The position numbers and the translations under genes are program-made. Shown here one piece after another: positions 1 through 4,934 of a DNA stretch of 7,707 nt. The notes under the pieces were generated by a model. It saw only the letters and a list, made by a program, of their open reading frames with translations, ran no database searches and had not been told where the DNA came from. Positions within the stretch are counted from its first letter, which is position 1. Every line of letters starts with the position of its first letter. Where the stretch lies: positions 1-7,707 of the forward strand of contig JAPTWQ010000133.1 of the NCBI GenBank assembly GCA_028064945.1, given 5' to 3'. The DNA comes from Nitrospiraceae bacterium. GTDB taxonomy: Bacteria > Nitrospirota_A > Leptospirillia > Leptospirillales > Leptospirillaceae.

Positions 1-37
1 AGGGGAAGACACTTCCGAGAGAGAGGGAAACGGGCAT
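1..37 (-). CDS. Start of a gene running off the left edge (partial)
   Basis: An ATG at 35-37 (minus strand) opens a frame that stays open to the window edge and reads MPVSLSLGSVFP. It is preceded by the SD sequence TGGAGG at 44-49 with a 6-base spacer, the same arrangement seen for the well-supported genes in this window. It lies 93 bases downstream of the small hydrophobic ORF and on the same strand, so the two may be co-transcribed. Only 12 codons are visible, so no product can be named. The call rests on the SD and the open frame alone. Confidence 0.35.
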   Translation of the reverse strand, partial: MPVSLSLGSVFP

Positions 38-130
38 GGGAATCCTCCAAAGAAGTCCGGTTCATGGGCATAAATAGACACCGCTCGATCGGGTCGGGGA
101 TCCCGATGGGTGCATGCAGTCAGCTGAGGG

Positions 131-322
131 TCAAACGACGTGGGCCCGGAAGGAAATGTAACAGCAGGTCAGGGCGGCCCAGAGTTCGACGGCCAGAACC
201 CGGAAAAACAACAGGACCAGGGCCAGAACCCGGAAAAACAGCACCATCGAGAGATACCCGACACGGTATCCGAAAGAGTATCCCTTGGAAGCCGAATAGG
301 CGGTGAGGAGGAATCGAAACAT
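131..322 (-). CDS. Small hydrophobic protein of 63 residues with an internal 10-residue repeat
   Basis: I do not recognise this protein. The start ATG at 320-322 has a good SD (AAGGAG, 7-base spacer). A strong minus-strand promoter lies about 55 bases upstream. The N-terminal part (residues 1-25) is aromatic and mildly basic. Residues 22-57 are very hydrophobic and would suit one membrane helix. Inside this stretch, residues 28-37 and 38-47 are near-identical (both begin LFFRVLA), encoded by a 30-bp-period duplication. Two adjacent cysteines (53-54) follow. Its size and single hydrophobic segment fit a small membrane protein or a toxin-like peptide, but nothing identifies it. The plus-strand frames here have no comparable SD or promoter. 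The repeat could also be chance expansion in non-coding DNA. Confidence 0.42.
   Translation of the reverse strand: MFRFLLTAYSASKGYSFGYRVGYLSMVLFFRVLALVLLFFRVLAVELWAALTCCYISFRAHVV
191..240. repeat. Two 20-bp direct repeats with a 30-bp period
   Basis: The same 20 bases (GGCCAGAACCCGGAAAAACA) occur at 191-210 and 221-240, separated by 10 bases that do not repeat. The period of 30 keeps the minus-strand reading frame, so it appears as a tandem 10-residue repeat in the 63-residue ORF. The third copy one would expect at about 251 is absent. Confidence 0.85.
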
Positions 323-366
323 CGTCGGGCTCCTTGTGAAGGGTGAAGAATCACGGTTATCAAATG

Positions 367-406
367 TTGATATATATAATATATATCAAATCAAGAGGGT
401 TGTCAA
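367..406 (-). promoter_or_regulatory. Minus-strand promoter overlapping a perfect 23-bp AT palindrome
   Basis: On the minus strand a consensus -35 box TTGACA (401-406) is followed after exactly 17 bases by TATATT (378-383), one base off the -10 consensus. A perfect palindrome occupies 367-389 (arms TTGATATATAT, central base 378) and covers the -10 box. The -35 begins just after the stop codon of the 131-residue gene (409). The promoter therefore serves genes further left: the 63-residue ORF and whatever starts at 37. A protein bound to the palindrome would block RNA polymerase, so it is probably an operator. Two other sites in the window share the design. Confidence 0.65.
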
Positions 407-408
407 GC

Positions 409-804
409 TCAGTCCGCATCGAGCGTCCAGTCACCGTTCGCATAGACGGTCATCTCTCCATCCGCTTGATCCTGCGGGAAGCAGGCATCGAAAAGAGAGG
501 ACAAAGACGATTCCAGATCGTCGAGATCCTCAAGGGAAAGCGAGGGGGAGTCGAGCGAGAGCGAGCAGGAGCGGGACAGGGACATGCCGCCGTTGTCGTT
601 GTAGCTGGTATCGGACGAAAGGGAGAGGATGGCCGAGTCTGTTCCGTAGAGCGAGCAGAGTTCGGCCAGAATGGCTCCAACGGTGAGACGGGCCAAGGCC
701 ACGAGGGCTCGTTCATGACCGTAAAGTTCTTCGACCATTTTCTCGACGGACGCCATCTGTGGTGAGTGTTTGGTGAGGATGTTTTCGATCGCCGTATTGT
801 CCAT
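409..804 (-). CDS. Acidic Ser/Leu/Asp-rich protein of 131 residues, unknown function
   Basis: I do not recognise a family. The ATG at 802-804 has the SD AAGGAG with a 6-base spacer. The gene follows the TIM-barrel gene by 23 bases, so the two form an operon. Residues 1-55 look like an ordinary helical domain (for example EKMVEELYGHERALVALARL). Residues 55-105 are strongly biased to Ser, Leu and Asp, with alternating SLS/SLD/SLE patterns. The C-terminal 25 residues are acidic and end DWTLDAD. There are three cysteines (50, 80, 108), and no signal peptide or membrane segment. It could be a partner, an inhibitor or even a peptide substrate of the enzyme encoded just upstream. That is suggested only by gene order. 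No terminator follows; the next promoter begins three bases after the stop. Confidence 0.72.
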   Translation of the reverse strand: MDNTAIENILTKHSPQMASVEKMVEELYGHERALVALARLTVGAILAELCSLYGTDSAILSLSSDTSYNDNGGMSLSRSCSLSLDSPSLSLEDLDDLESSLSSLFDACFPQDQADGEMTVYANGDWTLDAD

Positions 805-827
805 GACAGTCTCCTTGGTTACAAGGG

Positions 828-1589
828 TTAGATTCGGGATACGCAGTGACGCTCGATGCGTCGTTCCATCTCGGGAGAGGAAATCTTGCCTTCATCGAAC
901 ACGACAAGGCCGGGGCGGGGAGGACACGCATGAAGAAGAGGCACCCACCACTCCTTTCCCGTGGAGAGAAAATGGCTGTCGCGGTGGCCATCGTTGCCGG
1001 AGACATGAATCTCGATGGTCTTCGGATGGTTCAGGAGAGCCTGCACGAGATCGTCCCGACGGCCGTGGACGGTGGCCACGATATTGAGATGGGACAGGTC
1101 GATGGCCATGTGGAGGCCGGAGTGTAAAAGGATCTCGTATTCCTGCCATGAATCGAGGTGGAACGTGCCGTCCGGTGTCGGATAGTGCCCTTCCAAGGCG
1201 ACCGGCACCCCGAAGAGATCCTCGATCCGGCGCACCCGGTCGAACACATGGGCGAGGGGATCTCGCCGTTCCCCGGCGTGCAGGCTGTAGGCGGAAGCGT
1301 TCATCCGCCGGGCGAGGCCGGCGAGGGTCACGAAGTAGGGACGAGTGACCTCCCACGGCATCGAGGCGTCGATGCGCCGAGAGCCATTCCAGGGGATGCG
1401 GACGTTGGCGTGCGGACGGAGCTTGAGGCCGGAGTCCCGCAGCGAGTCGATCATGGCTTCATCGAGAACGCCGTAGTTCTGTGGGCAAATCTGGACCTCT
1501 TCCGTACCGTCGGAGAGGGCGAGGATCTTTGCGAGAGCCGTCTTGAAGCCGAATCCGGGAAAGGCTGCCATCGTCGTATTTTTCGTCAT
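828..1589 (-). CDS. Xylose isomerase-like TIM-barrel protein, possibly DUF692/MNIO-type metalloenzyme
   Basis: The 253-residue protein has the succession of strand-end motifs of the metal-dependent TIM-barrel superfamily that holds xylose isomerase-like epimerases, endonuclease IV and DUF692 (MNIO, iron oxidases such as MbnB and TglH). Visible candidate ligands are H60, H104 (SLHAGE), E133 (VALEGH), D164 and H167 (AIDLSH), H175, H195 (EIHVSG), D204 and H206 (RDSH), and E233 (FDEG). The early segment EVQICPQNY and the series E, D, H, DxH resemble DUF692. DxxH is also typical of sugar epimerases, so the subfamily is open. It lacks a signal peptide and should be cytoplasmic. The start at 1589 is fixed by the SD AGGAGG with a 5-base spacer. 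It is first in a two-gene operon with the acidic 131-residue protein, behind a strong and probably repressible promoter. Substrate unknown. Confidence 0.82.
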   Translation of the reverse strand: MTKNTTMAAFPGFGFKTALAKILALSDGTEEVQICPQNYGVLDEAMIDSLRDSGLKLRPHANVRIPWNGSRRIDASMPWEVTRPYFVTLAGLARRMNASAYSLHAGERRDPLAHVFDRVRRIEDLFGVPVALEGHYPTPDGTFHLDSWQEYEILLHSGLHMAIDLSHLNIVATVHGRRDDLVQALLNHPKTIEIHVSGNDGHRDSHFLSTGKEWWVPLLHACPPRPGLVVFDEGKISSPEMERRIERHCVSRI

Positions 1590-1597
1590 GTCCGCCT

Positions 1598-1641
1598 CCT
1601 GTTATGATATATATTATATATACAATAACAGGGCGAGTCAA
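1598..1641 (-). promoter_or_regulatory. Consensus minus-strand promoter inside a 35-bp near-palindrome
   Basis: Reading the minus strand, TTGACT (1636-1641), a 17-base spacer and a perfect TATAAT (1613-1618) form a near-ideal sigma-70-type promoter. The palindrome spans 1598-1632 and is centred on 1615. The outer arms CCTGTTAT/ATAACAGG are perfect, the inner A/T arms alternate, and only two base pairs fail to match. It covers the -10 box and runs into the SD of the TIM-barrel gene, so a bound repressor would block transcription. The same inverted repeat in the mRNA leader could also mask the SD by folding. Confidence 0.72.
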
Positions 1642-1677
1642 GGGAAAAGTCAGGGAGGGCAACTTTCTCCATCGGCA

Positions 1678-1686
1678 TGGTACACT
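1678..1686 (+). promoter_or_regulatory. Possible extended -10 for the plus-strand LPP20-like gene
   Basis: The sequence TGGTACACT carries an extended -10 TGn followed by TACACT, four of six bases matching TATAAT. It lies about 52 bases before the ATG at 1738. No convincing -35 is seen 17 bases upstream. It is the best candidate I can find in the 1633-1737 stretch, but it is weak. Confidence 0.25.
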
Positions 1687-1737
1687 ATGGAAAAAGACGG
1701 ATCATCGAGTCGGATGGCGGACACAAGGGGAGAGGGC

Positions 1738-2490
1738 ATGAAGCGGATTGGCGTGTGGATCGTCGGCATCGCCCTGGCGGTCGGGGGACTGTCGGTGGTG
1801 CATGCGGACGACGTTTTGAATGATGCGACACCGAGCTGGGCAAACCGCAGCTCCTACGTTCGGGGAGACCGTCTGTTTGCCGTGGGAATCGCCGTTGGGG
1901 CCAGGACGCTGGAGGAAGGGCGACAAACGGCCTTCGACGCGGCGAAGCGAGAGATCCGGAACTTCGCCCAGATTCACAATATCGCGGGCGTGGACATTTC
2001 AACGGAGCGGACGTACCAGGTGCAGGGCAAAGACAACTCGTTCACCGTCTACCGCCTGATCAGCGTGGACCGGAATCAGCTCGACGCATGGAAAAAACAG
2101 GTCATCGAATCGGGAACGGACACGCCGGAGACGCCATCGTCACAAACGTCCCCACAGGCCACCGAAGCGAAGAACACTCCCAGCGATGAGAACACGACCG
2201 GAAAAACCATCATCGTCCATCGCGTCCAGGGAGACCAGTCGATACCGACGACCAGCGAATCCGGCGAGTCGGGAACCGTGTTCTACGCTCCGCCACAACC
2301 ATCGGGCGAATATGGGCCGGGAGAGGGAGCGCCCACACAACCGCCCGTCGTCATCAACAACAACAACGGATATGCGGCCCCGTACTATTATGCGCCGCTC
2401 GTGCCGATCGTAGGGGCAAGCACGACCTGGCAGAGACGGCCTCGTCCCCATCCACGGGAAAACAGGCCATATCGCCGTCGCCGCGAGTGA
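1738..2490 (+). CDS. Secreted LPP20-like protein with low-complexity tail
   Basis: The protein (250 residues from this start) begins with a classic Sec signal peptide: MKR, a hydrophobic core, and a likely cut after VHA at residue 23. Earlier in-frame ATGs at 1687 and 1714 would bury the signal peptide, and the SD-like AGGGGAGAGGG sits just before 1738. Residues 31-118 fit the LPP20-like pattern: TPSWANR, then GDRLFAVGIA, then an Ala-rich helix ending REIRNFAQ, then TERTYQV and a closing strand YRLISVDRNQLDAW. Many envelope proteins of unknown role carry this domain. Residues 122-210 are Ser/Thr/Pro/Glu-rich and probably disordered. An Asn run (207-210), a Tyr-rich patch (212-218) and an Arg/Pro-rich basic end (232-250) follow. 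No lipobox is present, so it should be periplasmic or secreted. It converges on a lipoprotein with the same type of domain. Confidence 0.83.
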   Translation: MKRIGVWIVGIALAVGGLSVVHADDVLNDATPSWANRSSYVRGDRLFAVGIAVGARTLEEGRQTAFDAAKREIRNFAQIHNIAGVDISTERTYQVQGKDNSFTVYRLISVDRNQLDAWKKQVIESGTDTPETPSSQTSPQATEAKNTPSDENTTGKTIIVHRVQGDQSIPTTSESGESGTVFYAPPQPSGEYGPGEGAPTQPPVVINNNNGYAAPYYYAPLVPIVGASTTWQRRPRPHPRENRPYRRRRE

Positions 2491-2507
2491 TCCTCTTCCA
2501 CAAAAAA

Positions 2508-2542
2508 CAAAAGGCCCAGGAATCTCTTCCAAAGGCCTTTTG
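2508..2542. terminator. Bidirectional intrinsic terminator between convergent genes
   Basis: A perfect 9-bp stem (CAAAAGGCC at 2508-2516 with its complement at 2534-2542) is extended by an inner GGAA/TTCC pairing (2519-2522 with 2527-2530) around a TCTC loop. On the minus strand it is followed by a T-rich run (complement of 2502-2507), a good terminator for the LPP20 lipoprotein operon. On the plus strand the tail is only TTTT, so a second hairpin may share the work there. Confidence 0.8.
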
Positions 2543-2547
2543 CCGAC

Positions 2548-2575
2548 CGGGAACCCCCAGTCCCGCCTATTTTTT
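2548..2575 (+). terminator. Second hairpin with T-tract, plus strand
   Basis: A short GC-rich stem (CGGGA at 2548-2552 with TCCCG at 2561-2565, 8-base loop) is followed within five bases by six T (2570-2575). It lies 57 bases after the stop of the secreted LPP20-like gene and would back up the first hairpin for plus-strand transcripts. The stem has only five pairs, hence modest confidence. Confidence 0.45.
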
Positions 2576-2628
2576 CCCACAAGAGACGCTCGATGTCAAA
2601 CCTCTTTGTCGTTTGTTTCGGGATATTT

Positions 2629-3597
2629 TTAATTCTCTAGCTTTTTGACAAAACGCATCACGAATTGATTGCTATCCTCTTCCGCCTGGAACTTGGCTTG
2701 AGACCGCGTTTCTCCCGCGACACGGTTGGATGTGACGGACTCGGCAACCGACTGCTTCGACGCCAATGAATACAGCGACACCACGGCCGAGTATCCGACC
2801 CAAAAGTAAGGACTGTCTGGCGGAGGCTGAATTTCAGCCCATTTCAAACCACCCTGCACAACAAAAGCAGGATTGTCGCGGAGACTGACTTGTTTGAGCC
2901 CTATGCCTGTAAGAGCCTGGGCGAGCTGAGCCGAGAGCCAGTCATCACTGGAAAGATGGATGGCAAAGGTCAGCCTTCTGCGTATCGACGCAAGCGTTTG
3001 GATGACCCTCGTCAGGTAATCAGTCTCGTCCGGAATGCCGACGCCAATCCCTGAGGCCACCCTCTGGTCTTTCTGTATATTCTCGACGAGGTGCCTGATT
3101 TTCCCTACAGCCTTCAGAGTTTCCAGATCTCCCTTGTTTGCTCTTGCCAGCTCAACCTCGATCTCGGAAACAGTGTTATGAATGTCGAACATGATGTGTT
3201 TTCTGGCTTCGATTTTGTCCAAGGCCGCCAAGACACAAACATTCTTGTCTCCAGCCATGAACTGTTTCGGAAATGACACGCCGGAAAGCGTTTCGACAGA
3301 ACTGACCGTAATGTCATTCTTGCTGTTGATGCTTTTCGCCAGATTCACTCTTTGGCTGGTATAAGAATTTTTAGCCGTCACACGAACCTGTATCTGGTCA
3401 GCCAAAGATTCCATGGCGTTGAATTTGGCGTTCTCAAGCGAGGATCCGCACCCGGTAGACAGGAGGTATGTTGTTTTCGGATAGGCCGGATCCGTATCTG
3501 ACGTCAGCCATGTCGGAGGAACGGAAGAACATCCGGCAAGGGTTAAGCCCAAAGCTAACACAGAGACTTTTGGATACTTTTTGATTCTCCGAAACAT
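2629..3597 (-). CDS. LPP20-like outer-membrane lipoprotein (322 residues)
   Basis: The N-terminus is a lipoprotein signal: basic MFRRIKKYPK, a hydrophobic core, then lipobox LAGC with the lipidated cysteine at 23. Serine at +2 points to the outer membrane. Residues 27-130 match the LPP20 pattern: PPTWL, a strand YLLSTGCG, a helix SLENAKFNAMESLADQI, then RVTAKNSY and a closing strand NVCVLAALDKIEA. Residues 135-180 are helical and charged, perhaps a short coiled coil. Residues 208-322 read like an alternating strand/helix domain (AFVVQGGLKW, YSAVVSLYSL), similar in style to TolB/FlgT-type lipoproteins, but that is only an impression. The SD GGGAG has a 5-base spacer. The gene follows the larger PEGA gene by 11 bases and is last in the operon before a clear terminator. 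The function of this domain family is poorly known. Confidence 0.86.
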   Translation of the reverse strand: MFRRIKKYPKVSVLALGLTLAGCSSVPPTWLTSDTDPAYPKTTYLLSTGCGSSLENAKFNAMESLADQIQVRVTAKNSYTSQRVNLAKSINSKNDITVSSVETLSGVSFPKQFMAGDKNVCVLAALDKIEARKHIMFDIHNTVSEIEVELARANKGDLETLKAVGKIRHLVENIQKDQRVASGIGVGIPDETDYLTRVIQTLASIRRRLTFAIHLSSDDWLSAQLAQALTGIGLKQVSLRDNPAFVVQGGLKWAEIQPPPDSPYFWVGYSAVVSLYSLASKQSVAESVTSNRVAGETRSQAKFQAEEDSNQFVMRFVKKLEN

Positions 3598-3608
3598 ACA
3601 TTCTCCCG

Positions 3609-4340
3609 TTAGGGTCTGAGGTCTTTATAGATATAAATGGTGCTTCCAATGACAGGCATTAGCTCATCTTCCGATATTTTATTGGAACGGCCGTCGCTGT
3701 CCTGCCCGGTTGGCCAGGACAGCTCAGACATCACAGATTTTGCGGCACTGTTTGCCGGGAGCGCATGGATAAATGTATGTAACGGAGTTTGTCCGATCGC
3801 GGTTCCGTTGATATAGAGCATGGCACCAGGCGGTTTCGTTTCGACAACGATCCTGGTTTCGTTTCTTTCGGCCGCTGACAACGTGTGCTGTGCATTCCAC
3901 CCCAGCAGGCACGATCCATACGGATAAGGATGAGCTTGTGGAGAGGGCAGAGCCGGAGACAGGGGCCCGAAGGTATAGATATAGAGCTTGCCTCCGTAAT
4001 GAGCTTCGTTCGGAGAGGCTCCAAGGAGCTGCCCTGTCACGGGATCCGTGACGGAGACGTGAAAAGTTTCCATTAACGCATTTTTGTTGAAGTTAAGTAC
4101 ATACAGGTCAACAGGTGTCCGGCCAATGTAGCTTGTCCCGAACCGTGCTTCCAATCCAGGAGGATTGCTGGCGACAATCAGGTGTACGTAATCCTTCGGA
4201 TTTTCCCCTGAAGAGCCAGGACATCCGTACTTCTTTAAAAATTCTAGCGTCTTTGTGGGTTGCGGTGCAGCGTAACTGACGAGACTGGGGGGAGAAAGCA
4301 TGAGGGCAGTCACGAATGTCACGAATGCTTTATGGAACAT
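3609..4340 (-). CDS. Exported protein with PEGA-type domains (243 residues)
   Basis: I chose the ATG at 4340 over one at 4355. GGAGG lies four bases before 4340, whereas nothing like an SD precedes 4355, and translation from 4340 begins directly with a signal peptide (cut near SYA, residue 24). The gene overlaps the preceding PEGA gene by 11 bases, so translation is probably coupled. Residues 51-80 (VHLIVASNPPGLEA to IGRTPVDLY) form a first PEGA-like unit. Residues 162-191 form a clearer one (RIVVETKPPGAMLYINGTAIGQTPL). The second does not finish as usual: a polar stretch 203-226 and a short strand VIGSTIYIYKDLRP end the protein. Cysteines 40 and 144 could form a disulfide in the periplasm. 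PEGA domains occur in surface and envelope proteins and are thought to bind carbohydrate or peptidoglycan; the exact ligand here is unknown. Confidence 0.84.
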   Translation of the reverse strand: MFHKAFVTFVTALMLSPPSLVSYAAPQPTKTLEFLKKYGCPGSSGENPKDYVHLIVASNPPGLEARFGTSYIGRTPVDLYVLNFNKNALMETFHVSVTDPVTGQLLGASPNEAHYGGKLYIYTFGPLSPALPSPQAHPYPYGSCLLGWNAQHTLSAAERNETRIVVETKPPGAMLYINGTAIGQTPLHTFIHALPANSAAKSVMSELSWPTGQDSDGRSNKISEDELMPVIGSTIYIYKDLRP

Positions 4341-4755
4341 AAGGCCTCCACACATCTTGTTTTTTAAGTCTTAATGTTAACGGAAGGGTTTCTCCGGTCC
4401 GCAAGGCGACAGGGACTCTCACCGGATAAAAGCCTGTTTTGGATAACGTCATGACGACGTTGTTGCCCGCATTGACAAAGGTGTCCAGCGGAGTCTGACC
4501 TATCAGGACTCCATTCAGGAACACATTGACCCGTCTGGGAATCGTCGTAATGACGATCCTCGTTTTCTTGTGTGTGTCTTGACTGCTCGAATGCGGCGAA
4601 GATCCGTGGACGATAGGAGTTCCTGGGATATCAGGAACCGAAGGAGGCGGCGGCAACGCAACCAGGGAATCCTGGGCTGACGCTGCCCCAGCCGTAGCGA
4701 GTCCGAAAATCGCACAAGAGAAACAAAGAAGCATGGCTATTGTTTTTATGTTCAT
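4330..4755 (-). CDS. Small exported PEGA-domain protein (141 residues)
   Basis: A Sec signal peptide covers residues 1-27 (cut after ASA). A Pro/Ser-rich linker follows at 31-60. A single complete PEGA domain lies at 66-131, with the hallmark NVFLNGVLIGQTPLDTF (77-93) and then the strand pair YPVRVPVAL and LPLTLRL. The protein is little more than one domain on a flexible tether, and should be periplasmic or surface-bound. The start ATG lacks a recognisable SD. Its first bases overlap the TGA of an open frame that comes from the ATPase gene (see 4752-4934), so initiation may depend on upstream translation. The stop overlaps the start of the next PEGA gene. It shares the IGQTPL core with that neighbour, which suggests a duplicated and diverged pair. 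Confidence 0.86.
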   Translation of the reverse strand: MNIKTIAMLLCFSCAIFGLATAGAASAQDSLVALPPPPSVPDIPGTPIVHGSSPHSSSQDTHKKTRIVITTIPRRVNVFLNGVLIGQTPLDTFVNAGNNVVMTLSKTGFYPVRVPVALRTGETLPLTLRLKKQDVWRPYVP

Positions 4756-4934
4756 CCGATTGCGCGGGAAACCCCGGCATTCATGCTGGGGCGGGATAGC
4801 GCCGTTCCCGCTTCTCCTTTCTGTGCCATCTGCGAAGACCCGTCTCCGTCTGCCCGCTGGTGGAGCCGACGGTGTCTCGATCTCCCCTCCTTAGGCTCCG
4901 CGTTCACGGCAGGGTGGTTGACTGCCCCCTCCTG
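4752..4934 (-). other. In-frame open stretch after the ATPase TAG stop
   Basis: The 179 bases between the ATPase stop and the PEGA start hold no clear promoter and no terminator. Reading on in the ATPase frame past TAG (4935-4937) gives 60 sense codons, with a hydrophilic, basic, Gly/Ser/Arg-rich sequence. It ends at TGA (4752-4754), which overlaps the ATG of the PEGA gene in an ATGA arrangement. Possible readings are a recent nonsense mutation in a longer ATPase, stop-codon readthrough, a short separate leader ORF (ATG at 4828-4830, 25 codons, no SD), or chance. Confidence 0.35.

Noticed and set aside
88..107. Hairpin ATCGGG/CCCGAT near the left end
   Set aside because: Short stem with no following T-run; probably chance in GC-rich DNA.
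191..240. Direct repeats as a CRISPR array
   Set aside because: Only two copies, a 10-base gap that is too short for a spacer, and no cas genes in view.
140..346. Plus-strand frame encoding a Gln/Glu/Pro-rich repeat peptide
   Set aside because: No SD or promoter on that strand; the minus-strand frame across the same repeat has both.
361..389. AT repeat as a replication origin or archaeal TATA box
   Set aside because: There are no iterons or DnaA-like boxes beside it, and the bacterial -35/-10 spacing explains the site better.
1158..1607. Long plus-strand open frame (149 codons) opposite the TIM-barrel gene
   Set aside because: It mirrors the minus-strand gene, has no SD and gives a sequence without recognisable structure; the minus-strand protein shows clear family motifs.
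4862..4899. Inverted repeat GGAGCC/GGCTCC downstream of the ATPase gene
   Set aside because: Six pairs, a 26-base loop and no T-tract on either strand, so not a convincing terminator.
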